Shown here piece after piece: positions 1 to 6,669 of a stretch of 6,669 nt of DNA. Location of the stretch: contig JAMWBP010000032.1 in the NCBI GenBank assembly GCA_023819365.1, positions 1 to 6,669 on the forward strand, written 5' to 3'. A model generated the notes under the pieces. The model made no database searches and was not told the DNA's origin. It worked only from the letters and a program-made list of their open reading frames with translations. Made by a program: the position numbers and the translations under genes. The stretch is from Candidatus Omnitrophota bacterium. GTDB taxonomy: Bacteria; Ratteibacteria; UBA8468; B48-G9; JAFGKM01. Position 1 is the first letter of the stretch. Every line of letters begins with the position of its first letter.

Positions 1-327
1 CAAATAACCTCCTTCCCTTTCTCTTGTAAGAACTGCATTATATATCTGTCCACTTGTAACATTATTTTTCTTTGTAATATGTGCATTGGTAAACCTTTCA
101 TAGTGTCCAAGGTCAAGGTCTGTTTCTGCTCCATCTTCTGTTACAAAAACCTCTCCATGTTGAAATGGGTTCATCGTACCTGGGTCAACATTAAGATATG
201 GGTCAAACTTTAAAATTGTGATTTTATACCCATGGGTTTCAAGAAGCGCACCGATAGAAGCAGATGCAATCCCTTTTCCTAAAGAAGAAACAACACCTCC
301 TGTAATAAATATAAATTTTTTTCTCAT
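1..327 (-). CDS. pyrG: CTP synthase, N-terminal fragment (3' end beyond the window)
   Basis: CTP synthase makes CTP from UTP, ATP and glutamine in the cytoplasm, the last step of pyrimidine nucleotide synthesis. Only 109 codons are in view, against roughly 530-550 for the family, and the frame is open at base 1. The visible part is the start of the synthetase (amidoligase) domain: the P-loop-like [10 protein letters not shown] at residues 10-19, the signature [13 protein letters not shown] at 40-52, [19 protein letters not shown] at 56-74, and HYERF at 75-79. Lys18, Lys40 and Asp72 fall at the same positions as the ATP and Mg ligands of the E. coli enzyme. The glutaminase domain would lie outside the window. 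Two adjacent ATG codons (330 and 327) are possible starts; the second is preferred because the AAGGAG site lies 5 bases before it and only 2 before the first. It follows guaA by 20 bases, the widest gap here, with no terminator-like hairpin between them, so it is probably cotranscribed. Identification is near certain. Confidence 0.97.
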   Translation of the reverse strand, partial: MRKKFIFITGGVVSSLGKGIASASIGALLETHGYKITILKFDPYLNVDPGTMNPFQHGEVFVTEDGAETDLDLGHYERFTNAHITKKNNVTSGQIYNAVLTREREGGYL

Positions 328-332
328 CATAA

Positions 333-338
333 CTCCTT
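333..338 (-). promoter_or_regulatory. Ribosome binding site of pyrG
   Basis: AAGGAG on the minus strand, followed by TT and then ATGATG. Its spacing is 2 bases to the first ATG and 5 to the second, which decides in favour of the start at 327. Confidence 0.75.
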
Positions 339-347
339 TTAGTTTAT

Positions 348-1865
348 TCATTCCCACTCTATTGTAGCAGGTGGTTTGGAAGTAATATCATAAACTATTC
401 TGTTGACTCCTCTTACTTCATTGACTATTCGGTTAGATATAACCCCAAGCACATCATAGGGAACCTTTGCCCATTCAGCAGTCATACCATCAACACTTTT
501 CACAATACGGAGTGCTATAACATTTTCATATGTCCTTTTGTCTCCCATTACTCCAACACTTTTTACAGGTAACAACACAGCAAATGCCTGCCATATCTCT
601 GAATATAGGCCAGCCCTTTTCATCTCTTCTATTACTATACTATCTGCCTCCCTGAGAATCTCAATCCGCCTTCTGTCTATACTTCCTATTATCCTCACAG
701 CAAGCCCTGGTCCAGGGAATGGATGCCTGTTTATGATGAAATCTGGGAGCCCTATCTCTTTTGCAATACCTCTTACCTCATCCTTAAAAAGGAACTTAAA
801 TGGTTCTACAAGGATAAGGTGCAGTTTTTCAGGGAGCCCCCCTACATTATGGTGTGTTTTTATCCTTGAAGAATTCCCACCGAACGGAGACATACTTTCA
901 ATAACATCCGGATAAAGGGTCCCTTGTGCAAGAAATTTTGCACCAAACCTACTCGCTTCCTTTTCAAAAATATGGATAAATGTATTACCTATTATCTTTC
1001 TCTTCTTTTCAGGACAAGCCACCCCTTTCAATCTCTTCAGAAAAAGTTCACCTGCATCAACATATTTGAAGTTTACCCTGCCTTTAAAAATATCTTTTAT
1101 CTTTTCTCCCTCTCTTTTTCTTAACAACCCATTATCAACAAAGACACTGAGGGCATTTTTACCACAGACATTATTAAGAATAATGGCCAGCGTTGAGGAA
1201 TCAACACCACCACTAAGACCACATACAACTTTTTCATTACCCACCTTCTCTCTGATTTCTCTCTCTACTAATTCTAACATTGACCCTGGGTTCCATTCTG
1301 GTCTAAAGCCACATATACTGTAGAGAAAATTTTTCAATATTGTCTTCCCTTCTTTTGTATGGACTACTTCTGGATGGAACTGAAGTCCATATATTCTACC
1401 TTCATTGTTTTTAATAGCAGCAATATCTGTATTATCTGTTCTTCCTATAACTTTAAACCCATACGGCAGTTTGACCACTGTATCCCAGTGGCTCATCCAG
1501 ACAACTGTCTTTTTAGATACACCACTAAATATCCTTTCGTCTATATCCGGATAAAATATTGTTTCCCCGTATTCCCTTTTTTCTCCAGTTACAACCTCTC
1601 CACCAAAATGCTTGGCAAGTATCTGTAGACCATAACATATTCCTAAAACAAAAAAATTATCAAAAATCCTGTCATCAAAGTTTATCTTTTCTAAAGTATA
1701 GATATGTCCTGGACCACCTGAAAGGATAACTGCTCTTACATTCTTCTTTTTAAGTGTTTCAAGAGTAACATAAGAAGGGAAGATCTCACAGAAGACATTC
1801 AGTTCTCTTATCCTGCGAGCAATCAACTGTGTATACTGAGAACCGAAGTCAATCACCGCTACCAT
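348..1865 (-). CDS. guaA: GMP synthase (glutamine-hydrolysing), single-chain
   Basis: This enzyme converts XMP, ATP and glutamine to GMP in the cytoplasm, the final step of guanine nucleotide synthesis. The protein has 505 residues, close to the usual 510-525. Residues 1-185 form the class I glutamine amidotransferase domain, with catalytic Cys77 in GICYG and His164/Glu166 in LQFHPE. Residues 195-380 form the ATP pyrophosphatase domain, with P-loop LSGGVDSS at 217-224 and [13 protein letters not shown] at 242-254. The C-terminal dimerisation domain carries [12 protein letters not shown] at 381-392 and ends in the family tail [14 protein letters not shown]. The frame stays open upstream to 1937, but the start at 1865 is chosen because [18 protein letters not shown] matches the family N-terminus and a GTGAGG site sits 5 bases before it; the longer version would overlap carB. 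Small oddities: WMSHWD at 123-128 where WMSHGD is usual, and GGPGHIYT in place of the usual GGPxSVY. No key residue is lost. Confidence 0.97.
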   Translation of the reverse strand: MVAVIDFGSQYTQLIARRIRELNVFCEIFPSYVTLETLKKKNVRAVILSGGPGHIYTLEKINFDDRIFDNFFVLGICYGLQILAKHFGGEVVTGEKREYGETIFYPDIDERIFSGVSKKTVVWMSHWDTVVKLPYGFKVIGRTDNTDIAAIKNNEGRIYGLQFHPEVVHTKEGKTILKNFLYSICGFRPEWNPGSMLELVEREIREKVGNEKVVCGLSGGVDSSTLAIILNNVCGKNALSVFVDNGLLRKREGEKIKDIFKGRVNFKYVDAGELFLKRLKGVACPEKKRKIIGNTFIHIFEKEASRFGAKFLAQGTLYPDVIESMSPFGGNSSRIKTHHNVGGLPEKLHLILVEPFKFLFKDEVRGIAKEIGLPDFIINRHPFPGPGLAVRIIGSIDRRRIEILREADSIVIEEMKRAGLYSEIWQAFAVLLPVKSVGVMGDKRTYENVIALRIVKSVDGMTAEWAKVPYDVLGVISNRIVNEVRGVNRIVYDITSKPPATIEWE

Positions 1866-1870
1866 AAAAA

Positions 1871-1876
1871 CCTCAC
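1871..1876 (-). promoter_or_regulatory. Ribosome binding site of guaA, containing the carB stop codon
   Basis: GTGAGG on the minus strand, then five T and the guaA ATG. The TGA inside it (1875..1873) is the stop codon of the upstream carB half. Termination of one protein and initiation of the next therefore share the same bases, which favours translational coupling. Confidence 0.75.
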
Positions 1877-3501
1877 TTATAGGTTGAGTAATAATAAGGT
1901 GTGTATGACTCAAACTCTCCTGCACAGGTATCCACAAGTTTATAGTCAGGTATTATACCATAACTTTCTCTTAATTTTTTAACCTCTACTTCACTTTTCA
2001 TCCCTGTAAGTTTTGCTATATGTCTATCAGAAAATCCATATTCCTTTGCCCTCTTCAAAACATCCACAGGAATCTTTCTCCCTTTATATCTCGTTATTTT
2101 ATTTTCATAGTCAACAAGTTCTTTCAGATTATATAAAAACCACCTGTCAATCTTAGACAGTTCAGCAACTTCATCTATGGACATTCCATCTTTCAATCCC
2201 TTTTTGATATAGAAAATCCTGAAAGGATTGGGTCTTTTTATCCCTTCAGATATATCAAGAGGGAGTACTATATCCTCATAGCCAGAAAATTTCTCTTCCA
2301 AACTCCTCAGTGCCTTATTTATTGCTTCCTTGAATGTCCTGCCGATAGCCATTACCTCGCCCACTGACTTCATTGAAACACCGAGAAAAGGACTTGAAAG
2401 AGGGAATTTTTCAAAATTAAACTTTGGTATCTTAACCACACAATAGTCAATGGCTGGTTCAAAACAGGCAGGTGTTTTTTTTGTGATATCATTGGGTATC
2501 TCATCAAGGGTATATCCAACAGCAAGTTTTGCTGCAATCTTTGCTATAGGAAAACCTGTGGCTTTGGATGCAAGTGCTGAACTTCTTGAGACGCGTGGGT
2601 TCATTTCTATAATCACCATATCTCCATTTTGAGGATTAACTGCAAACTGGACATTTGACCCTCCTGTTTCTACCCCTATCTCTTCCATTATCCTTATTGC
2701 ATAAATCCGCATCTTCTGATACTCCTTATCTGTAAGGGTCTGGATAGGTGCCACCGTAATACTATCTCCTGTGTGAACACCCATAGGGTCAAAGTTCTCT
2801 ATAGAACATATAATTACAGAATTACCTTTTCTATCCCTCATTACCTCAAGTTCATATTCCTTCCAACCAAGAACCGACTGCTCAATCAGGATTTCACTCA
2901 CAGGGCTCATCTTCAGTCCCACATCAGCAAGTTCCTTGAATTCATCTATATTATAGGCAACACTCCCCCCTGTGCCCCCGAGAGTAAAAGATGGCCTTAT
3001 AATTACAGGGAATCCAATCTTCTTTGCAATCTCTATCGCTTCTGTAGGTGTATATGCCATATCGCTCTCAGGAACCTTAATACCAACCCTTGTTGCTGCT
3101 TGCTTAAAAAGTAATCTGTCCTCTGCCTTTTTAATTGCCTCATAGTTTGCTCCTATTACCTCAACATTATATTTTTTTAAAACGCCCATCTCTTCAAGAG
3201 ATACAGTAATGTTAAGTGCTGTCTGCCCTCCGATGGTAGGTAAAATAGCATCAGGCCTCTCCCTCTCTATTATCTTTGCAACAACATCAGGGACAATCGG
3301 CTCAAGATATGTCCTGTCAGCCATATCAGGGTCGGTCATTATAGTTGCTGGATTACTATTGACAAGTATCACATAATACCCATCTTCTTTCAATGCTTTA
3401 CATGCCTGAGAACCGGAATAGTCAAACTCACATGCCTGCCCTATCACTATAGGACCTGACCCTATAATCATTATCCTTTTTATGTCAGTTCTCTTTGGCA
3501 C
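1873..3501 (-). CDS. carB: Carbamoyl-phosphate synthase large chain, N-terminal section (split CarB)
   Basis: The CarB N-terminal half carries the carboxyphosphate synthetase (bicarbonate-phosphorylating) ATP-grasp unit and the oligomerisation domain; with the C-terminal half and CarA it makes carbamoyl phosphate for pyrimidines and arginine. The protein has 542 residues against about 1,070 for a full CarB. The pre-ATP-grasp segment has [17 protein letters not shown] at 14-30. ATP and metal ligands Arg129, Arg169, Glu215, His243, Gln285, Glu299 and Asn301 all sit at E. coli numbering, and GGTGG is at 175-179. The oligomerisation domain runs from about 403 to 540, with IDRWFL at 451-456 and VDTCAGEF at 523-530. 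It ends at YYYSTYK and TGA, exactly where a full-length protein would enter its second ATP-grasp half. What follows is guaA, not decayed carB sequence, so this is a clean split rather than a frameshift. The start is GTG at 3501, one base after the carA stop, with AGGAG 6 bases upstream. The missing half must be encoded elsewhere. Confidence 0.95.
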   Translation of the reverse strand: MPKRTDIKRIMIIGSGPIVIGQACEFDYSGSQACKALKEDGYYVILVNSNPATIMTDPDMADRTYLEPIVPDVVAKIIERERPDAILPTIGGQTALNITVSLEEMGVLKKYNVEVIGANYEAIKKAEDRLLFKQAATRVGIKVPESDMAYTPTEAIEIAKKIGFPVIIRPSFTLGGTGGSVAYNIDEFKELADVGLKMSPVSEILIEQSVLGWKEYELEVMRDRKGNSVIICSIENFDPMGVHTGDSITVAPIQTLTDKEYQKMRIYAIRIMEEIGVETGGSNVQFAVNPQNGDMVIIEMNPRVSRSSALASKATGFPIAKIAAKLAVGYTLDEIPNDITKKTPACFEPAIDYCVVKIPKFNFEKFPLSSPFLGVSMKSVGEVMAIGRTFKEAINKALRSLEEKFSGYEDIVLPLDISEGIKRPNPFRIFYIKKGLKDGMSIDEVAELSKIDRWFLYNLKELVDYENKITRYKGRKIPVDVLKRAKEYGFSDRHIAKLTGMKSEVEVKKLRESYGIIPDYKLVDTCAGEFESYTPYYYSTYK

Positions 3502-3502
3502 A

Positions 3503-4588
3503 TTAAACTCCTGCTTTCTGCTCTACCATATATTTAAATCTGTCAAAAAGATAAATAGCATCCAGTGGACCTGGAGCATTCTCTGGATGAAACTGAACTG
3601 CAAATACAGGTAATTTTTTATGTGCAATGCCTTCAAGTGTATTATCATTTAGATTAATATGCGTTATCTCAACTTCATTCTCCTTCAAGGTATTTATATC
3701 TACACAAAAACCATGGTTCTGGACCGTTATATAAACCTTCCCTGTCTTTATATCTTTCACAGGATGGTTTGCGCCATGGTGTCCGAACTTAAGTTTATAT
3801 GTCTTTCCACCTAACACCTGTGCAATGAGTTGTATCCCGAAGCATATTCCAAACATTGGGTACTTTTCAATGAGGTTTGAAAGGGTTTTTACAATATAAG
3901 GAACAGCAGCAGGGTCACCTGGTCCATTTGAAACAAGAATACCATCTGGTTTTTCTTTGTCAATCTCTTCCCATGGAACTGTTGCTGGCATAACAAGAAC
4001 TTTTATGTCTCTTTCTGCAAGTAACCGCAAGATGTTGTATTTCACCCCACAATCAAGCACAATAATCTTATATTTACCTCTATCACACCATAAATATGGC
4101 TTTTCCTTAATAACATGCCTTACCAGGTCCACCCCTACAATATCAGGGGAGTTCTTAACCTTTTCAACCATTTTCTTTAAACTATACTTTCCTGTAAATA
4201 TACCGCCTTTCATCGCCCCCTGGTCCCTGAGTTTTATTGTTATCTCTCTAGTATCAATATCCTCTATACCAATCACCCCATGTTCATATAAAAGAATATC
4301 CAATGGCTTTGTTGCTCTCCAGTTGCTATAAATCTTGCTTTTCTCCCTTACCACAAAACCTTCAAGATGTATCTTAGCCGATTCCACATCTTCATAATTA
4401 ACACCATAATTGCCAATCAAGGGATATGTCATTACAACTATCTGGCCTTTATATGATGGGTCATAAAGAATCTCCTGGTATCCAGTCATACTTGTATTAA
4501 AAATAAGTTCTCCATATGCCTCTCCTGTAGCACCAAATGTCTCACCTTTATAAACACTGCCATCTTCAAAAACTAAGTATCCTTCCAT
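3503..4588 (-). CDS. carA: Carbamoyl-phosphate synthase small chain (glutaminase subunit)
   Basis: CarA hydrolyses glutamine and passes ammonia through a tunnel to CarB. The protein has 361 residues, typical for the family. The N-terminal CarA-specific domain (about 1-135) shows the familiar [16 protein letters not shown] at 26-41, DPSYKGQIV at 43-51, [10 protein letters not shown] at 55-64 and IDTREIT at 111-117. The class I amidotransferase domain starts near 173 ([15 protein letters not shown] at 174-188). It has LVSNGPGDP at 218-226, the nucleophile Cys249 in [16 protein letters not shown] at 269-277, QNHGF at 290-294, and His334/Glu336 in QFHPE. All catalytic residues are present. It begins 8 bases after the purF stop with no recognisable Shine-Dalgarno site (the gap reads AAATAGAT), so its translation may depend on ribosomes finishing purF. 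It ends one base before carB, so the two subunits are probably made in step. Confidence 0.97.
   Translation of the reverse strand: MEGYLVFEDGSVYKGETFGATGEAYGELIFNTSMTGYQEILYDPSYKGQIVVMTYPLIGNYGVNYEDVESAKIHLEGFVVREKSKIYSNWRATKPLDILLYEHGVIGIEDIDTREITIKLRDQGAMKGGIFTGKYSLKKMVEKVKNSPDIVGVDLVRHVIKEKPYLWCDRGKYKIIVLDCGVKYNILRLLAERDIKVLVMPATVPWEEIDKEKPDGILVSNGPGDPAAVPYIVKTLSNLIEKYPMFGICFGIQLIAQVLGGKTYKLKFGHHGANHPVKDIKTGKVYITVQNHGFCVDINTLKENEVEITHINLNDNTLEGIAHKKLPVFAVQFHPENAPGPLDAIYLFDRFKYMVEQKAGV
3508..3512 (-). promoter_or_regulatory. Ribosome binding site of carB, inside the end of carA
   Basis: AGGAG on the minus strand lies in the last sense codons of carA (GCA GGA GTT TAA), 6 bases before the GTG at 3501. 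It supports GTG as the carB start. The ATG overlapping the carA stop (3503..3501) is out of frame with CarB and reaches a stop after seven codons. Confidence 0.8.
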
Positions 4589-4596
4589 ATCTATTT

Positions 4597-5982
4597 TTAC
4601 AATTCAAACTGTTCTTTTCCTTCAAAATGGCTGTCTTTAATAACATATTTCCCTGTAAAACAAGCAGTACAAAACTCCTCTTCAGGAAGCCCTATAGAAG
4701 AAAGCATGCCATCAAGAGAGAGATAATAAAGCCCATCAACACCAATCTCTTTTACTATGTGATTCAAAGAATATCTTGCTGCTATAAGTTCTTTCCTGGA
4801 AGGGAAGTCAATTCCATAGAAACATGGATATTTTATAGGTGGGCAACTGACAGCCATAAAGATTCTTTTTGCCCCTGCATCCCTTAAACTTTTTATCCTT
4901 AATCTGCTGGTAGTACCTCTGACAATAGAATCCTCAACAACAATAATATCCTTACCTTTTATTACATTCCTTATTGGATTGAGCTTAACCTTTACCCCTA
5001 CTTCTCTTGATATCTGAAATGGTTGAATGAATGTTCTACCTATATAATGGTTCCTGACTATCCCCATCTCAAAAGGAATACCCCTCTTCTGAGAAAAACC
5101 AAGGGCAGCAATACTTCCAGAATCAGGTATAGGTACTACAATATCCCCGCTATAAGGAAATTCCTCTGCCAGTTTTTCTCCGAGGTTTTTCCTTGCATTA
5201 TATACACTGGCGCCGAATATATTACTGTCAGGCCTTGCAAAATATATAAACTCAAATATACATCTTGATATTTTCTTCTGTGGCAGATGTACACTTTCTA
5301 TTCCATCTTTATTAATAAATACAACCTCTCCGGGTGAAAGTTCTCTTATATACCTTGCCCCTGTAAGGTCAAAGGCACAACTTTCAGACGCAACAATATA
5401 CCCATTTTTAATCTTCCCCAGGCAAAGGGGCCTGAAGTCCCATGGGTCCTTTACTCCTATAATTTCATCAGGTGTAAGAATAACAAAAGCGAATGCCCCT
5501 TTCAGTTTAGATAATGCATCTAATAATTTGTCCTTGAATTTTATTTTCTTTGATATAGTAATAAGGTGCATAAGAATTTCTGTATCAAGTGTCGTCTGGA
5601 AGATACTACCCCTTTTTTCAAGTTTTTCTCTTAATAAGTGGCTGTTTACGATATTTCCATTGTGAGCAATAGCATATGGTTTACCACTATACTCACTAAA
5701 AAATGGCTGGATATTTTTAGATGAAGAACTTCCTGTAGTTGAATATCTAACATGTCCTATACCAAAACTACCTTTGAGAGATGAGAGTGTACCATCTTTA
5801 AATACCTCAGAGACGGTTCCCATCCCCTTTTTTATATTCACGGTCTTACCGTCACATACCACAATGCCGCAGCTTTCCTGTCCCCTGTGTTGAAGAGAAA
5901 AAAGAGATAGATATAATATCTCTGCTGAATGCTTATTATTGTACACACCTGCTATGCCACAATTCTCTTTAATGAAACTCAT
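4597..5982 (-). CDS. purF: Amidophosphoribosyltransferase, 4Fe-4S type
   Basis: PurF catalyses the committed first step of purine synthesis: PRPP plus glutamine gives 5-phosphoribosylamine. The protein has 461 residues. A short propeptide (MSFIKEN) precedes the N-terminal nucleophile Cys8 (CGIAGVY); this Cys is expected to be exposed by self-cleavage, as in Bacillus subtilis PurF. The class II amidotransferase domain (8 to about 235) shows SLQHRGQES at 29-37, HVRYSTTG at 77-84 and AHNGN at 106-110. The phosphoribosyltransferase domain has the PRPP-binding motif VVEDSIVRGTTS at 348-359. Cys241, Cys387, Cys438 and Cys441 match the four cluster ligands of the B. subtilis enzyme with identical spacing (146, 51, 3), so an oxygen-sensitive 4Fe-4S cluster is inferred. 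The ATG at 5982 is preferred to the in-frame TTG at 5994 because the bases between them form the Shine-Dalgarno site. DPWDFRPL at 179-186 replaces the usual DPxGxRPL. Confidence 0.97.
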   Translation of the reverse strand: MSFIKENCGIAGVYNNKHSAEILYLSLFSLQHRGQESCGIVVCDGKTVNIKKGMGTVSEVFKDGTLSSLKGSFGIGHVRYSTTGSSSSKNIQPFFSEYSGKPYAIAHNGNIVNSHLLREKLEKRGSIFQTTLDTEILMHLITISKKIKFKDKLLDALSKLKGAFAFVILTPDEIIGVKDPWDFRPLCLGKIKNGYIVASESCAFDLTGARYIRELSPGEVVFINKDGIESVHLPQKKISRCIFEFIYFARPDSNIFGASVYNARKNLGEKLAEEFPYSGDIVVPIPDSGSIAALGFSQKRGIPFEMGIVRNHYIGRTFIQPFQISREVGVKVKLNPIRNVIKGKDIIVVEDSIVRGTTSRLRIKSLRDAGAKRIFMAVSCPPIKYPCFYGIDFPSRKELIAARYSLNHIVKEIGVDGLYYLSLDGMLSSIGLPEEEFCTACFTGKYVIKDSHFEGKEQFEL

Positions 5983-5986
5983 TGTT

Positions 5987-5992
5987 CTCCTC
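5987..5992 (-). promoter_or_regulatory. Ribosome binding site of purF, overlapping the upstream stop codon
   Basis: GAGGAG on the minus strand, 4 bases before the ATG at 5982. It overlaps the TGA (5993..5991) that ends the glutamate synthase-like gene. This argues against the upstream TTG as start, because that TTG lies on top of the site. Confidence 0.8.
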
Positions 5993-6669
5993 AATAAGCA
6001 TATATTTTACCATAAGGTCTGGAGGTTATTGGTATAACCTTGTAAAACTTCTCTTTTACTACTTCCCTTTCAGTGAATCCATAATAAGAAGCAAACCTTT
6101 TAATATAAGGTATAATCTTATCCATATCCTGTTTATCCGCCCTGAAAATATTTACCTCTTTCCCTAATGAAGATGTTGAGTTGAATAAACTTTCTCTGAT
6201 ATATATAACACCTCCATGCATGCCTGTTCCTATATAATTTCCCAAATATTTTCTTTTTGTCATTCCAAGTAATATTATCATCCCTCCCGCCATATATTCA
6301 CCTAAAAAATTTCTGGCACTTCCACCTATTACCATAACAGGATACATATCTTTATACTCTTTCATATGAATACCTACCCTGTAGCCAACATCTCCCTTTA
6401 TAAAAATTTCTCCTCCTCTCATAGAATGTCCTACTATATCTCCTGCATTTCCATAAATTACTACCCTGCCAGAATTCATTGTATTCCCCACACCATCCTG
6501 TGCATTATCCATAACAACTATCTCAGGACCATCCATAAAGACAGCAAGGTCATTACCTGGAACACCGTACAGTATAATTTTCACTTTCCTTCCTTGAAGG
6601 CCTGCTCCTATATATCTCTGTCCACAAACGCCTCTGATAATAATTTCTTCATATCCATCTCTCATCAAA
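5991..6669 (-). CDS. Stand-alone GXGXG-domain glutamate synthase subunit (GltB C-terminal domain), 5' partial
   Basis: This matches the C-terminal GXGXG beta-helix domain of the glutamate synthase large subunit (GltB/GltS alpha, domain 3). In full GltB this domain is a structural spacer between the amidotransferase and FMN synthase domains; here it ends as its own protein. Visible are 225 complete codons of repeating glycine-rich turns: GQRYIGAGLQG at 16-26, GVPGNDLAVFMDGPEI at 35-50, NAQDGVGNTMNSG at 55-67, GNAGDIVGHSMRGG at 73-86, GDVGYRVGIHMKEY at 92-105, GGSARNFLGEYMAGG at 115-129 and GNYIGTGMHGG at 143-153. A non-repeat tail of about 65 residues follows. The frame is open at the window edge; the first codons read TTG ATG, but relatives have more residues before this point, so the start is probably outside. 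Neighbouring domain genes of a split glutamate synthase would be expected further upstream. The related formylmethanofuran dehydrogenase subunit C shares the fold but is less likely given the motif match. Confidence 0.88.
   Translation of the reverse strand, partial: LMRDGYEEIIIRGVCGQRYIGAGLQGRKVKIILYGVPGNDLAVFMDGPEIVVMDNAQDGVGNTMNSGRVVIYGNAGDIVGHSMRGGEIFIKGDVGYRVGIHMKEYKDMYPVMVIGGSARNFLGEYMAGGMIILLGMTKRKYLGNYIGTGMHGGVIYIRESLFNSTSSLGKEVNIFRADKQDMDKIIPYIKRFASYYGFTEREVVKEKFYKVIPITSRPYGKIYAY

Noticed and set aside
328..347. A terminator or promoter between guaA and pyrG
   Set aside because: The 20-base gap has no inverted repeat and is mostly occupied by the pyrG ribosome site.
538..915. Plus-strand open frame of 125 codons, with similar ones at 1359-1628, 2773-3114, 3957-4331 and 4537-4887
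   Set aside because: All lie opposite well-identified minus-strand genes, have no recognisable domain, and are rich in Ser, Ile, Phe and Tyr as expected from the antisense of A-rich coding sequence.
1873..1890. A frameshift or premature stop truncating a full-length carB
   Set aside because: No reading frame beyond the stop encodes the second CarB half; guaA begins within 7 bases with its own ribosome site.
1866..1937. A 24-residue N-terminal extension of GuaA from an upstream ATG at 1937
   Set aside because: It would overlap the conserved end of carB by 63 bases, has no family match, and the ATG at 1865 has both the family N-terminus and a well-placed ribosome site.
3480..3503. ATG at 3503 overlapping the carA stop (TAATG) as the carB start
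   Set aside because: It is out of frame with CarB and stops after seven codons; the GTG at 3501 gives the family start PKRTDIKRI.
5983..5994. TTG start at 5994 for purF, adding MRRT
   Set aside because: The TTG and following bases are the Shine-Dalgarno site (GAGGAG) for the ATG at 5982, and the longer form adds nothing conserved.
6663..6668. TTG or ATG at the window edge as the true start of the glutamate synthase-like gene
   Set aside because: The frame is open to the edge and relatives extend further upstream, so these are probably internal codons; the upstream sequence is not visible.

Overview
This window is an AT-rich stretch of chromosome, about 38% G+C by eye. It is almost entirely coding and every gene lies on the minus strand. 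Read in the direction of transcription (high to low coordinates) the order is: the end of a stand-alone GXGXG-domain glutamate synthase subunit (gltB-like) > purF > carA > carB (N-terminal half only) > guaA > the start of pyrG. The gaps between genes are 8, 8, 1, 7 and 20 bases. No promoter, terminator, tRNA, repeat array or mobile element is visible, so this looks like the interior of one long polycistronic transcript that continues beyond both ends of the window.

The theme is glutamine nitrogen. PurF (class II amidotransferase) makes phosphoribosylamine for purines. CarA (class I) and CarB make carbamoyl phosphate for pyrimidines and arginine. GuaA (class I) converts XMP to GMP. PyrG (class I, only its synthetase N-terminus is in view) converts UTP to CTP. 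The partial first gene is the C-terminal domain of glutamate synthase, the enzyme that turns glutamine and 2-oxoglutarate into glutamate. Purine, pyrimidine and glutamate enzymes are thus grouped by shared chemistry rather than by pathway.

The oddest feature is that carB stops at 542 codons, just after the oligomerisation domain, and guaA begins 7 bases later with its own ribosome binding site. The second half of carB (carbamate-phosphorylating and allosteric domains) is not here. This is a split carbamoyl-phosphate synthase, an arrangement known from Aquifex and some archaea. The glutamate synthase is also split into separate domain genes, as in archaea and some deep-branching bacteria.

Organism: probably an anaerobic or thermophile-like bacterium. 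Supporting points are the split CarB, the split GltB, a PurF of the Bacillus type with a 4Fe-4S cluster, heavy use of ATA, AGA and AGG codons, and good Shine-Dalgarno sites. A candidate phylum or deep-branching lineage would fit, but the sequence alone does not let me name a taxon. The genes themselves are ordinary core metabolism. I see no evidence of a wholly new system; the interest is in the gene splitting, the gene grouping and the compact junctions.
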